Source: Leishmania mexicana MHOM/GT/2001/U1103 (Eukaryota > Euglenozoa > Kinetoplastea > Trypanosomatida > Trypanosomatidae). Taken from it: a stretch of DNA of 64,000 nucleotides. The translations under genes and the position numbers were made by a program. Each line of letters opens with the position of its first letter. The stretch's first letter is position 1. Below, piece after piece: positions 9,721-19,996 of the stretch. Location of the stretch: assembly GCF_000234665.1 (NCBI RefSeq), contig NC_018321.1:348594-412593 (forward strand). Reading direction: 5' to 3'. The notes under the pieces are model-generated. The model searched no databases. It was not told the DNA's origin and saw nothing but the letters and a program-made list of their open reading frames with translations.

Positions 9721-11430
9721 CTACCGGCTCTCCAAACTTCGCTGGTATGCCGATATGCTGCTGAAAATGGCACTGCCTGCCGGCCTGCCGGCATCGTCGG
9801 CGCTGTCAACGCTGCCGCGCTCTCTTGATGACGGTGGCGAGGATGTGGTCGTGGCACTCTGGAGGAGTTGATTGAGGGAGTCCTTCATCGCCTGCTCTCG
9901 GGCTTGCAGAGACTGCCACCACACGCGTCGCTGAGTCTCCTCCGCTGCATCAAGCGCTGCTTCTGCGGATACTGCCTCCGCCGGGGCGATAGGTACCGTT
10001 GCTTCGGCACATCTCGGCAGAGGGGAGGTTTCCTGTTGCTGTCCCTTCCCAGACTGGCTGGCGTAGGCTGCTGTAACGACGTTGGCGCTGCCAGGAAGCC
10101 TCTCTGACGGGTGCACCGCACTCTGCTGGGCACAAGGTGCAACAGCACCACTGCTGCCGCTGGTGCTTTTTATAAAGTCCTGGATGCTGCGCAGAGGCGT
10201 CGTATCTGGGAGCGGTGGGAGGCCCGAGATAGTGACGCTGGTCGCCGCCGCTTCTTCTCGGCCGGATATGTGGTGGCTTGTCGTGGGTGATCGGGACGAG
10301 GACGAAGAGGCTAGGGATGCCGCCGCGGCGTGCAGGAGTCGTTGCCGCAGCGCACCGTTGATGTTGTGCAGCGCATGCTGTAGAAGCACTACCTCAGCGT
10401 CGGAGGGATGCGGTGAGCGACGGTCCGCGACGGCAGTGTTGGCCCCTGGAGATGCGGAAGGAGACGGCGTCTGCTGCTGCTCCCGCTGTAGCGGTACGCC
10501 TGCCGCAGCCTCGGAGGCACGCCAAAGCTCTGAGTAGCAGCTGCAAGGCGGAGGCGGCGGACCATGGGCAGGTGTGTGTATCATTCCCTCAGCAGCAGCG
10601 CTTGGTGCTGCCGCCGACGGTCTGACATGTTGGGCGCCATCTTTATCCCCTCCGGTGGTGTCTGCTGTACAGCTGAAGTCGCTGCTTGCGTTGTCACCCC
10701 ACGGCACCTCGCTTAGTAGTCGATGCCACGTTTCCAGCCGCTGCGCCGACGCACGCTCCTCCTCTTCCAGCTGCGCAAGTTGCCTCCGAAGCGTTTCACA
10801 TACTTTGGCGAGCTCCTTCTGGGCCTCGCACTGCGTGTGAGACAAGGATGGACACGCTGTAGCGGCCGCTTGCGACTTCCCCGCAGCCAACTCCGTTGCC
10901 CCAGAAGCGGTGGAAGACGACGATGCTGACGCAAAGCACGAGGCTAGCGCTGTGGCGCCGCGGTGCAGCTTTTCCATCTTGCGGTGCAGCTCACGCTGTT
11001 GATAACGCCAGTTAGCTACGTCCAGTGCCTTGGTCTCCGTGACGTGCAGGAGCTGGCGATCCACTTGTCGCACCTCCGCTATGAGCTGCGCCACCGCGGC
11101 CAGCTTGCTGCGGCGCAGGCTGAGCAAGTGAAGGAGCGTGTCCTCGCGCTGCTGATCCTGCACTCGCCAAGGCTTGGTGAAGCTTTCCTCCGTTTCTTGT
11201 ACAACCTCTCGCGCCTCCCGCAGCAGGGCAGCTGGCATGTACAGCAGCGCATCAAAGAGAGGCAGGTAGTCATGGTTTGTGTGCGGCCCCACCAACAGCG
11301 CCAGGCCACTACACCGAACATTGCAGCTGAGGCAGAAATACGCTTCTGACTCGGTGGGAAAGAGGGCGCAGGGACTCGAGGTGGAGTCTGGGGGGATGCC
11401 CGCTGAGGCTGCAGGTATGGCGGCCGCCAT
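9721..11430 (-). CDS. Coiled-coil protein with a partial B-box-like zinc motif
   Basis: A 569-residue protein of unknown function. Near residues 28-58 it reads EAYFCLSCNVRC...GPHTNHDYLPL, which resembles the ends of a B-box zinc finger (C-x2-C and H-x3-H followed by a hydrophobic tail). The middle zinc ligands of a full B-box are not evident. A helical, Leu/Gln/Arg-rich stretch at about 65-155 follows, and another Leu/Glu/Arg-rich helix (about 195-235), as in TRIM-type B-box/coiled-coil proteins. The C-terminal half is Ser/Ala/Pro-rich with short helical parts near the end. No RING domain is visible. The ATG at 11430 sits in a good context and was verified. The zinc-finger call is an inference; the gene itself is well supported by length and composition. 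Confidence 0.7.
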   Translation of the reverse strand: MAAAIPAASAGIPPDSTSSPCALFPTESEAYFCLSCNVRCSGLALLVGPHTNHDYLPLFDALLYMPAALLREAREVVQETEESFTKPWRVQDQQREDTLLHLLSLRRSKLAAVAQLIAEVRQVDRQLLHVTETKALDVANWRYQQRELHRKMEKLHRGATALASCFASASSSSTASGATELAAGKSQAAATACPSLSHTQCEAQKELAKVCETLRRQLAQLEEEERASAQRLETWHRLLSEVPWGDNASSDFSCTADTTGGDKDGAQHVRPSAAAPSAAAEGMIHTPAHGPPPPPCSCYSELWRASEAAAGVPLQREQQQTPSPSASPGANTAVADRRSPHPSDAEVVLLQHALHNINGALRQRLLHAAAASLASSSSSRSPTTSHHISGREEAAATSVTISGLPPLPDTTPLRSIQDFIKSTSGSSGAVAPCAQQSAVHPSERLPGSANVVTAAYASQSGKGQQQETSPLPRCAEATVPIAPAEAVSAEAALDAAEETQRRVWWQSLQAREQAMKDSLNQLLQSATTTSSPPSSRERGSVDSADDAGRPAGSAIFSSISAYQRSLESR

Positions 11431-12348
11431 GACGGTGATGGAGCCCCCTTCCCCTCCTCCCTACACGACGCGTTATCGAGAGACCGCACTTGTAAAAGGA
11501 TACACGGCAGTGGCGGCAGTTCAAGACACCGCTCCACCGCACTTCTTCGTCGTTGGCTTGGTGCTGCTTCTGCTTCTGTATGTATGTGTGCACGGGTGTT
11601 TATCTATGCCATGTTATGAGAGAAGAGATGGGCCGCGACAGGTCGGTGGACTTGCGCGCGTATGTATGTGTCTTAGCCTCTAAGAGTTCCTGTCCCGCGA
11701 TGACAATGGGAGACGCTGCAGAGGCTAAGCTGCCCAGCAGGGACGAAGAGGAACAGATGATCTAGGTCTCCACGCTTGTGTGTATGCGTGTAGGGTCGGG
11801 AAGAGGGGAGGAGGGAGGTGAGGAATGTCCGTAGAAGAGGGCAGTTGCAGAGAGACGGGTGATGGGGGGTGGAGGTGACGACGGCAGGCTGGCCGTCGGC
11901 GAACGAAATACACTGACGTTTACTACCACGGGAGAACGGGAGCGCGTCGGCTGCGTGCGTGCAGTCCTGCAGACCGTGGAGAGGGAGAAATCGCCACCAC
12001 GGGCCAGAACACCTTGTACTTCGCACGCTTATCGGTCACTGGGGGGTTACACCCAAGGTGAGGACAGAGGATACGGAGGGGGAGGTCGACGGTGTGCCTG
12101 CGGAGATGATGGTGGTGGTCAGCAAGGTTGCTGATACATGCACGCACAGAGGCAGAGGGGCTTGCACCGCCCACGGGCACAGTGCTTTGCGTGTTCGCTG
12201 AAGACCTTGAGATCCGCCGTTGGGGGAGGGGGGAGGGGGATCATTACTCGTGTACGCCAGTCGTTCCGTCCGTTAAAGAACAGGCCGGAAAGAGAGCAGG
12301 CACAGCGACCATAACGACGCATCCGGCAGGAGGCACACACCCCGCCAA
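11431..12348. other. Intergenic region, nothing further recognised
   Basis: The stretch of about 0.9 kb holds no convincing gene. It joins the 3' flank of the methyltransferase gene to the 5' flank of the B-box-like gene. Short TG-rich runs occur around 11580-11670. Confidence 0.6.
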
Positions 12349-13791
12349 TCAGCGGTGATGTACGTCCCCATGGCGCCGCTTCTTCTTGTTCACGTTCGGG
12401 GCAACGCTCTCTGATGGTGCCTGTGCGTCGGTTGCGGCGGCAGAGCCGTTCTCACCAATGCTATCATCGCGAGACCGACGACGACGTGGCGGTTTGGGCA
12501 CGCCGAATATAGCGCTCGATGTTGTCGCATGATGGCCGACGCCACCGCTGTGGTGCTGGGTCACCTTTTCCCCTTTCACGACCTCCGTGCACGTCCACCG
12601 AATTCGCGTGACACGTATGACCATGTTCAGCTCGCTCTGCGCATCCTGCAGCACCTTCGTCTTGTACACCCATCGGTATGCGCCACGACGTTGTACGAGG
12701 ACGTAGCTCAGCAGCGAGTTCGCTGCTTCTTCGCGCTGCTTGTGTTGTTCCACCGCTGAGGTCGACGACGACTTGCAGCACCGGGTCGCACAATCAAGAA
12801 CTTCAGTCCACATGGCGTCGCCATCGCGCTGCCTGTTCTCCATCGGCACAAACTTCTTCCCGTTTTCCGCATCCAGCAGCTTCAGAAAAGCTCCCTCCAC
12901 ATCATTCACGCGCTGCTCGCAGAAGTTGACGATTTCGCACTCGTCCGGGTTCGTCGCCATCAGTTCCGTCAGCGTGTAAAGCAACGCTGGCCAGTCCTTT
13001 GGGTTCCCGTAGAGTGCATCACACAGGATTACGTAGTGAAACGGCGTCTTCAGTGGCGTGTCGGTGGCGACCGCGGTGGTGGATGACGACACCGCTGCAA
13101 CTGACCGCAGTGCCTCCTCGCACTTCGCCAGGAACGCAGACGGCGCCAACAGGGACGACACCATAGAAGACACGACACGATCCACAGAGTGTGAGAGCGC
13201 AAGTTTCGCTGACAGCGTTGCGTTGCTGCGTGGAAAGTGTTGTCGCTGTTGCTGGTCGGGGATCTGCACCGCCGCCACCGCTTTCTGCAGCTGCTTATGG
13301 ACCATAGTGCTCACGGTGGGTCCCCACTTCCACTGGAAAGCGGTGCAGTGGCCAACACCGCGGCTGCGAGCCTGCACCCGCTTCTCGTTCAGGCGCACGT
13401 TGTGCTCTATCAGCGGTAGGAGTTCCTTCAAGTCGGTGATGAAGACACGTGCACCTGCCATGGCGAGGGCGATCCCAAGGCAACCCACACCGGCGCCGAG
13501 TTCTACAATGCTCTTCCCAGCCAGCGGAATCGCTGGGGGCGCCAGGGCTGCCGATGACGAGGAGGAAGGGGGCAGGTTGAAGACATGTGTGTGAAGGTGG
13601 CGGAGAGCCGCACTGTTGCTGTTCCACAGGACAGCCCCAAGCTGATCCTCCGCACTCTCCAGCTCCACCTGCAAAGCGGTGGAATTGAGCGCGTTAACTT
13701 CCGCGTTGTCGTCCGCGTCAGGCACCGCCCAGTGCAGAGTTGCGACGTCGCCATACGGGCTCTCCACCTCCTTCACAAGCCAAGCAAGCAT
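12349..13791 (-). CDS. Methyltransf_16-type SAM methyltransferase
   Basis: A putative S-adenosylmethionine-dependent methyltransferase of 480 residues. It is of the METTL21/EEF2KMT class, which usually methylates lysines in proteins such as translation factors and chaperones. Visible signs are an early LGAVLWNSNSAALRHL segment (about 51-66) typical of this class, motif I VELGAGVGCLG (96-106) and the acidic residue ending strand 2, FITDL (D120). Further on, FHYVILCDALYGNPKDWPALL resembles the class motif after strand 4, where the related proteins have D-x-x-Y. The C-terminus is basic (NKKKRRHGD), perhaps a nuclear signal. The ORF is open for 108 codons upstream, but that part is Pro/His/Ser-rich UTR translation, so the start is placed at MLAWLV. 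The substrate cannot be read from the sequence. Confidence 0.8.
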   Translation of the reverse strand: MLAWLVKEVESPYGDVATLHWAVPDADDNAEVNALNSTALQVELESAEDQLGAVLWNSNSAALRHLHTHVFNLPPSSSSSAALAPPAIPLAGKSIVELGAGVGCLGIALAMAGARVFITDLKELLPLIEHNVRLNEKRVQARSRGVGHCTAFQWKWGPTVSTMVHKQLQKAVAAVQIPDQQQRQHFPRSNATLSAKLALSHSVDRVVSSMVSSLLAPSAFLAKCEEALRSVAAVSSSTTAVATDTPLKTPFHYVILCDALYGNPKDWPALLYTLTELMATNPDECEIVNFCEQRVNDVEGAFLKLLDAENGKKFVPMENRQRDGDAMWTEVLDCATRCCKSSSTSAVEQHKQREEAANSLLSYVLVQRRGAYRWVYKTKVLQDAQSELNMVIRVTRIRWTCTEVVKGEKVTQHHSGGVGHHATTSSAIFGVPKPPRRRRSRDDSIGENGSAAATDAQAPSESVAPNVNKKKRRHGDVHHR

Positions 13792-14406
13792 CGCCCGTCC
13801 GCTACCAAAGGGGGCAGCGAGGTTGTGCGTGTGCGGGGGCGAATCGTGTTGCGAGGCTCTTGCCTTCAATGTGAAGACCAAACAGACCCACAGAGTTGAA
13901 GGGGCGTGGGAAGGCGAATGGGCGGGCGGCAGCGTGGCAGCCCTTTGCGGCAGGGCAAGAGGGGAGACGAGGGAGAGAGAGGGGTGAGGAGACCCAGGTA
14001 GCCACGCATTTACAGCAGACACCCCCCCGCAGACACACATGCATCCCCTCCCCTTACACGGTGGCCTCACACGTGGGTGCAGTGCGGTGGGGGACGCAAA
14101 GATGGAAATCTGCACAAGAAGGGCGATCGACTAGGATACGGGAGGCAAGCAACGACTGCACCGCGGAGATGCTCCAGCGGCTCGCATAGAGGACGGCCTC
14201 TCCCTTCCCTTTCGCCCTTGCCTCTCGGACTTGGGTAGCTTCACCAAGGGAGAAAGGATGCGGAGATGGTGGTTAGCGGAGGTGACGACATGCACACACA
14301 CACATACACACACACACACACTCATACAGAAGGGAGACGGCAAAGGAAAGCCCCGGACCTGCTAGGTCCCCTTTTTCTTGTCGAGGGCCGCACCTGCTCA
14401 GACGTA
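13792..14406. other. Intergenic region with splice-type tract
   Basis: No gene was seen. Plus-strand purine runs near 13950-13990 give a pyrimidine tract upstream of the methyltransferase start on the minus strand. A (CA)n tract lies at about 14290-14322. Confidence 0.6.
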
Positions 14407-16836
14407 TCACAGCTGTTGCGCACGCTTGTGACGGTACATGTCCTGCAGCGTACGCTCGCGAGACTGCAGCTGATGCAGGTCGTCTTCGACCTCATCCAAG
14501 TCGCGGCGCATCTTCAAGACCTCGCGGTCCCGCAGCTCCTTGGTGAAACGCGACGCCAGCCGCACACGCTGCAGCTGACCGACGATGCGCTCGCACACGT
14601 AGGCGGCGACGGAGGGCGGGGCCAGACCTTCCCCCTCGTCATCCTCTGCGCTGTTACCCACGGCCGGCGAGCCCTTCAACTGTCCGTCGTCGCGAACGTA
14701 CCCGGAAAGGGCGTGTCTGTCCTGCGGGCTGAGCATTGCCGCCGACATCACCTGTTCCCACTCCTGTCGAAGCGGCTGCAGGATCGCGTTGGCCTCCTGC
14801 ACTTGCACGGCAACTCTTTGGCTCAGTTGGTGTAACGCCTGCTGCACGTTTACGTGAGCGCCGTACGCCTGAAGGCCGCCGACTGACGTGTGAGCACGGA
14901 CAGCCGCTGCCATCGATGAGGAGTGCTGCAGCTGCGTTGCTCCTTTCGTGCTGCCCCCGTTGGCCATGCTGGGACCATCCGTGGGTGTGCGATCGGCCGA
15001 GCACAGCTCCTGCTCCACAAGGCTTTGAGCAGCGTGGATCTCCACCGGCGTGGGCTGTTCATCCTCCGGCGTCGTGCTTGTCGCCGCAGCGGTCGTTGCG
15101 CGTTCGCACTCCACAGCGACCCACCGACGTGCATCTTGCATGTACATCTCTGCCTCACCTTCTGTGAAGGTGACACCGTACTGCGCGTCGGCAGCGCTGG
15201 TGCTGGTGGCCACGGCGTCTGAGGAGTCCGCATTAGCATGGATGGGTGCACGGGCCTCGTTGCTTCGGGAAGCCCCGTTGTTGCTGTCGACTACTGCCGT
15301 CGCCGCGGCGTCTGTCTTTGGCATCTTGCGAGGTGCGGGGATGCCCAGCGTGCTGAAGAGGTCTGCCGGAACACCGTTGTCGCTGCGCTTTGTTTCGACG
15401 GTGGTGCTGCTGCTGCCGGCAGGGCGAGAGGGCAACTCAGGTGCTCGCTGCTGAGCAACTTCGCTCGGATAGCTGGCGTCCCTGTCCTCCTCTCCAGTCA
15501 CCGACACCGGGTTCAACGCTTCGCGAGGGCGCTTCAGTGGTGGCAGGGGAAGCGGTGGGGGCATGTCCGCGCTGGGACTCGTCAAGGCGGGCCCGGGTGC
15601 CGCCCGGGCAGCCGAGGGCAGAGTGGCAAAGAGGTTGTCGAGGGTGCTCTTGAGCTCCTCTTTCGCCTCCGCTGCCGCAGCCGCAGCGATCGAGTTGGCG
15701 CCGGTGACGGGCTTGCCAGCTGCGGTGATGGCACGAGTGCCGAATGCGTTGCTCTCCAGCAGCGACGGTGATGCCGCCGTCGGCGCAGATGTGAGTTGCC
15801 TCAGCAGATCGTGGTTCACTCCTGTGAGTGCTGCACGAGCGCGGCTGCTACCGCTGGAGGACGTTGTCGCCTCCTCGTCTCCGTCTGCGTCGGCGGCGCT
15901 GTTCATCTGCCGCTGTTGGATGAGGCGCTGCTGCTCCGTCAGGTCCTTCATGAGAACCCGCTGCTTCTTTACGAGACCAGCCTGCTTCTGGTCCTCGTAC
16001 ATGTCAATCGCCTCAAATTGCTCATCGTTATCATCGTTCTCATCAGAGTCGCGCGCGTCGCCGCTCGCGCCGTCCTCCTCGTCGACCTCTTCAATCTCGT
16101 CAACCAGACCGGGCTTCTGCCGGTCCTCCTCCAAGGCCTTCTTCATCTTGCGGGTTTGGCGCAGTGATAGAGTGCCAGACTCGATGCCCTCGCGATTGCT
16201 CTCCAGTTTGGCGAGAAAGGCCGCCTCTGCGAGCTGCTGCTGGCGCTCTTTGCGCAGACCCTTCTTCTGGTCCTGGTTCGCTAGGCGGCTGGTGGCCATG
16301 TCGATCATCTCTCTCTCGCAGCGTTCGCCGCTGACAGTGTCGGCCCTGGAGGCGCGCTCTTCATGCGTCTTGCGCGCGATGCGCCGTCGCCGCCGCTCCG
16401 CCATGAAGGACTCTAAGCTCTGCTTCTCACCGGGGGCGCCGCCTGGTGCGTCTTTGAGCTGCTGCTGCTGCTGCTTCAGGTAGTACTCTTGTTCATCTTT
16501 GAGCTCCAGGTAGCGCTGCTCGCACAGCCACGCTGGCCGGATGTAGTGGTTCGGGGTGCGCCGCGTCAGCTGTTCCGAAATGAGACGCCATTTGTGCGGG
16601 AAGAGCGCCTGGAGCTCGACCAGCTTTTCCTCCTCCTCGAGGCTCCAGGCTTCGTGAATGTTCAGACGCGGGTCCAGGTAGTTTTCCCACCGCTCGCGGC
16701 ACTGCGTGGCGGTCTTTTTGGTCAGCATCGAGGCCACCCGCTCCCAATCCCGGAGGCCGTACTGCGCCAGCGCTGCCTTCATCACCTCATCCTCGGCGTT
16801 CGTCCAGGCCCCGCCCTTGAAGTGCAGTCGAGACAT
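14407..16836 (-). CDS. CDC5: CDC5/CEF1-like pre-mRNA splicing factor (Myb repeats)
   Basis: A homologue of CDC5L/Cef1, a core member of the PRP19 complex at the spliceosome. Two Myb/SANT repeats open the 809-residue protein: residues 6-57 (FKGGAWTNAEDEVMKAALAQ then CRERWENYLDP) and 58-105 (AWSLEEEEKLVEL then a looser repeat). The order and the KGG-W-x-x-x-ED start match CDC5L closely. A second conserved block, ATSRLANQDQKKGLRKERQQQ, matches the ARARLANTQGKKAKRK region of CDC5L. The middle is acidic and Ser/Ala-rich; the C-terminus is helical with coiled-coil character. The start is at MSRLHFKGG because CDC5 proteins begin just before the first repeat; the 146 upstream codons are UTR translation. 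In trypanosomatids such a factor mainly serves spliced-leader trans-splicing. Family assignment is firm. Confidence 0.93.
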   Translation of the reverse strand: MSRLHFKGGAWTNAEDEVMKAALAQYGLRDWERVASMLTKKTATQCRERWENYLDPRLNIHEAWSLEEEEKLVELQALFPHKWRLISEQLTRRTPNHYIRPAWLCEQRYLELKDEQEYYLKQQQQQLKDAPGGAPGEKQSLESFMAERRRRRIARKTHEERASRADTVSGERCEREMIDMATSRLANQDQKKGLRKERQQQLAEAAFLAKLESNREGIESGTLSLRQTRKMKKALEEDRQKPGLVDEIEEVDEEDGASGDARDSDENDDNDEQFEAIDMYEDQKQAGLVKKQRVLMKDLTEQQRLIQQRQMNSAADADGDEEATTSSSGSSRARAALTGVNHDLLRQLTSAPTAASPSLLESNAFGTRAITAAGKPVTGANSIAAAAAAEAKEELKSTLDNLFATLPSAARAAPGPALTSPSADMPPPLPLPPLKRPREALNPVSVTGEEDRDASYPSEVAQQRAPELPSRPAGSSSTTVETKRSDNGVPADLFSTLGIPAPRKMPKTDAAATAVVDSNNGASRSNEARAPIHANADSSDAVATSTSAADAQYGVTFTEGEAEMYMQDARRWVAVECERATTAAATSTTPEDEQPTPVEIHAAQSLVEQELCSADRTPTDGPSMANGGSTKGATQLQHSSSMAAAVRAHTSVGGLQAYGAHVNVQQALHQLSQRVAVQVQEANAILQPLRQEWEQVMSAAMLSPQDRHALSGYVRDDGQLKGSPAVGNSAEDDEGEGLAPPSVAAYVCERIVGQLQRVRLASRFTKELRDREVLKMRRDLDEVEDDLHQLQSRERTLQDMYRHKRAQQL

Positions 16837-17617
16837 ATTCGGAACGAGTCGAAAGACCCGCGAGGGGTATGTCGGTAAGAGAGGGTGGGGGGTTTGATGC
16901 GCCCAGGACTTTACGGCGATGCCCACGCGCGCGGAGCCGGACGACGAACAACGTGAAGGAAAAAGATCGATGCCGTTGGTAGGCAGTGCACTTGCTACCC
17001 CTTGAGCACCTTCTACGGTATACCCCCAAAAGACAAACGGGAAAGGGTGAGGAGGGGGTGGGTGGGCAGTAAACAGCCGAGGCACCACCGCCGTGGGTGT
17101 GGGCGTGGTCCAGGAGAGGGGAAGAAAATAGAGCAGGATGAGGGAGGGGGGAGGAGGGAGGGGGATTGGGTGGGTGGGTGGGTGGACGCACGAAGGGAGC
17201 GGAATTTTGTGCGTGCGGAGAAGCCGCATCGGCGCGGATAGTTTTCGGTGGTACGAGGTCGAGGTCGTGCACACGCCCCCCAGGCCCCTTTTTTTCGTCT
17301 GTTGCCTTCATTTCCGTGGCAGTCAGTTCGTCCTCTTCGTCGCATATTATGTGGGCGGAGGGTACTCAGGTGGACGCATACACGCGCGGGCACACACACG
17401 CACTTCATGGCATCGTCAAACACATGCTGCACAGCCACACGGCCACACGTTGCTGGCAAGAAGGGGTGGGAGGGTGAAGGCTAGCGGGCGCGCGAGCGGC
17501 AGCAGCCATGGGAGTCCTCCTGCTGTGTGGGCGGGAATGATGTCCGAGAGAAGGGGAGAGGCAGAGTAAAGGGGGGGGTGAGGGCTGCAGTCACCTCCCA
17601 CTGTTTGTTTCACCGCG
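16837..17617. other. Intergenic region, nothing further recognised
   Basis: About 0.8 kb without a gene. The plus strand is rich in G and GA near 17130-17190, which gives a pyrimidine tract on the transcribed strand upstream of the CDC5-like start. A (CA)n-like run lies near 17390-17402. Confidence 0.6.
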
Positions 17618-19996
17618 TCACATCGCCGCAGCCACGGCCTCCACGAGAGAGACCATGTCGGAGGGCAGCTGCAGGCTTCGGTCTCGCACGAGGCCCACCA
17701 TGCGCTGCACATCTTCCTTGGCCAAGCGTGACGGGGCTGTTACGTGAGGAGACTCGGGTGCACCGCAAGTCTTCGGCTGCTGCTGCTGCCGCAGGCGGTG
17801 CAGCTCACGACGCCACTCGTGCAGGATGCGCTCGTGGTAGTGATACAGGACTGACTGCTGTCCAACCCCAAGACGCATGCACAGCTCATACAACTCGTAG
17901 TCTACTGGCGGCAGCTCCTGCATATGGGAATATGTGCGGGGGTAGCGGGCGAGCTTGTCAGCGCTCAGCACAACGGCGCTGCTCTGCAGGGCGGGTGCCT
18001 CGTGACGGCCCACAAACGACGGAGCGAGATACGAAGGGCGGCCTTCTTCCTCATCCCGCAGGATGGGGGACTGCAGACTGATGCTGCGTGCCGCGCTGAC
18101 GGCCTCCGACCGAGCTGGCTGTGCCGCCACGGCGCTAGCGGCAGTGTCGCGCAGCGTTGCTTCCGTACCCGCGCCAAGAACAGCGACGCCATTGTCTTTC
18201 CTTTGCGTCATCGCGGCAGCTTCTTTACGAGATTCTTGAAAGACATCGTCATCCGCATGCATCGAGGAGCTCTTCGGAGCCGGGTGCTCGGTCGCCACTT
18301 CAGCTTCAGAGGCCTGCTTCAGCTCCTCTGGCGTCATCCAACGGAACTCGTGCTCGGACAGCCACACCTTCATGCGTCTTCCACTCCCAGCTCCAGCGCC
18401 AGCGTCCGCGTGATTAGGAGGCCGTTCGTCCAGTGGTACTTCTGCAGCGGCCGCAATGTCCGTGTTGAGCATGCGCGCATAGTGAGCAATAGCCTCCTCC
18501 AGCAGCGACACATACTCCACGCACAGCTGCGCCTTAGCAAAGAGGTCAGCGCGCAGCTGCTGCGACAGGTTCACAGCAAGGTCGATGGAGACGTCATCGT
18601 CCGCCTGTCCACATAGTTTGCTGCCGGTCGCATCGCAATCATGAATGGGTGTCGCGGGTTTGGCGAGAGCACGACCTCGTGCATCGCTGGCGTGCAGTTG
18701 CTCTTGATGAGCGCTGCGGCTCTCCTTCAGCGCTGCCGCCACGGCAGGTCGCAGTGTGTGACGTGGCACCTCGAAGACATAACGTGGTGCCTCCTCTGGA
18801 GTGTTGTACGGCGCATCCGGTGTCACTGTGAAGGACAGCCCGCGGTATTCCTCCTGCCAATCGTCGATTCCGAGTCGCGATGGGTGGAGTGACGGGGGCA
18901 GTGGGTCCAGGTGCCCGAAGGAGTGGACGCGGAAGGCAGCGGACGAGGCCGACGCCACGGACGACGACGGAGATATTATCTCTTGCAACGGGAAGAAGCG
19001 ATGGAGCACCTCCCTGGAGATCTGGTTTGCCATCACCAGCGCCAAGCCGTCCTCTTGACGAAGTTGCCGAAACGACGCGGAGGCGCCGCCGACTGAGCTA
19101 GGCAGCGTCGGCCCAACAAAGAGCACATCGATGGCTTGACGGATCGCCCCACTCCAGAAGCCGATGCCGTAGGCTTTGGTCGAGCGTATATCAGGGAGGA
19201 ACAGCATCGCAGGCACGGCGGGTGTGATAGAGAAGGAGGAGGTCGGTGCTGCTGCTGCGGCAGTGGTCGCAGCGCCGAGCGGAGCGCGAGCCAGCGCCGC
19301 TGCCGCAGTGCTCGCCCTGTTGCCCTCGAGGAAGGCGATAGGTGGCGTGACCACCCCGTACGGGTCCTCTTCCTCAGGATCCATCGCTGCCGCTGCTGCT
19401 GCCGCCCCCTTTGCGCCACTTCTCTCGCGCGAGACTTGTTCTGCCGCTGTCTTGTCACAGAATGCCGTCGTACCTGACTCGGCACCACGCGACGACGACA
19501 CGTTCGGAGGCAGCCGCAGATCACTGAAGGACAGCCCGCGCTGCATTTCCCAGGGCAGCACCGCAGTCCACACGTGGAGAGGCACCACCTTGCGGTACAC
19601 GAAAGGGGGGATGGTGGGCGCAGAAGACGAAGCAACGCCGGCCACCTTCGCGGCCAACGCAGGGTCGCCAGCGCCATCGCGACCCTTGCGGGCACGCCAC
19701 AAAGGCCACCAACGCCCTTCTCGCGCTGCACGGGCCTTGCCGACCGCAGTTCCGCTGATGCCACCTGCACCTTGTGCGACGGTGCTCTGAGACGCGGGCG
19801 GCATGCGGGTTATAGTGATGACTAGCTCGGCTGCGAAGGTCGGCTTCTCCTGCAACGGGGTGCGCGTGTACGCCAGCCAATTGCGCAGCACGCGCTTCAG
19901 GGCATTGTAGTCGCGGTTGATTGGAAGCTGTATGTGTGACTTCACAATATCGTAGACCGTGCGCGGTGAAGGCGCTAGTGGTGTCGGCCGTGGCAT
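17618..19996 (-). CDS. Conserved-looking protein of unknown function
   Basis: A 792-residue protein that I do not recognise. The N-terminus has an ordered-looking segment (TVYDIVKSHIQLPINRDYNA, then LVITITRMP). The middle alternates Ala/Ser-rich spacers with ordered stretches such as VPLHVWTAVLPWEMQ, MLFLPDIRSTKAYGIGFWSG and AIDVLFVGP. The C-terminus has a helical part (VDYELYELCMRLGVGQQSV, then an Arg/Gln-rich helix). No membrane segment or catalytic motif was identified. The open frame extends 53 codons upstream, but it starts at GTG (20155) and passes through a pyrimidine tract with AG, so the first ATG (MPRPTPLAP) is chosen. If the longer form were made, its N-terminus would look like a mitochondrial presequence (Arg/Ser-rich, few acids). 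Confidence 0.75.
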   Translation of the reverse strand: MPRPTPLAPSPRTVYDIVKSHIQLPINRDYNALKRVLRNWLAYTRTPLQEKPTFAAELVITITRMPPASQSTVAQGAGGISGTAVGKARAAREGRWWPLWRARKGRDGAGDPALAAKVAGVASSSAPTIPPFVYRKVVPLHVWTAVLPWEMQRGLSFSDLRLPPNVSSSRGAESGTTAFCDKTAAEQVSRERSGAKGAAAAAAAMDPEEEDPYGVVTPPIAFLEGNRASTAAAALARAPLGAATTAAAAAPTSSFSITPAVPAMLFLPDIRSTKAYGIGFWSGAIRQAIDVLFVGPTLPSSVGGASASFRQLRQEDGLALVMANQISREVLHRFFPLQEIISPSSSVASASSAAFRVHSFGHLDPLPPSLHPSRLGIDDWQEEYRGLSFTVTPDAPYNTPEEAPRYVFEVPRHTLRPAVAAALKESRSAHQEQLHASDARGRALAKPATPIHDCDATGSKLCGQADDDVSIDLAVNLSQQLRADLFAKAQLCVEYVSLLEEAIAHYARMLNTDIAAAAEVPLDERPPNHADAGAGAGSGRRMKVWLSEHEFRWMTPEELKQASEAEVATEHPAPKSSSMHADDDVFQESRKEAAAMTQRKDNGVAVLGAGTEATLRDTAASAVAAQPARSEAVSAARSISLQSPILRDEEEGRPSYLAPSFVGRHEAPALQSSAVVLSADKLARYPRTYSHMQELPPVDYELYELCMRLGVGQQSVLYHYHERILHEWRRELHRLRQQQQPKTCGAPESPHVTAPSRLAKEDVQRMVGLVRDRSLQLPSDMVSLVEAVAAAM

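Noticed and set aside
15563..16483. 306-codon plus-strand open frame
   Set aside because: It is antisense to the well-supported CDC5-like gene; the Ser/Arg-rich peptide mirrors Glu/Lys/Ala codons on the other strand.
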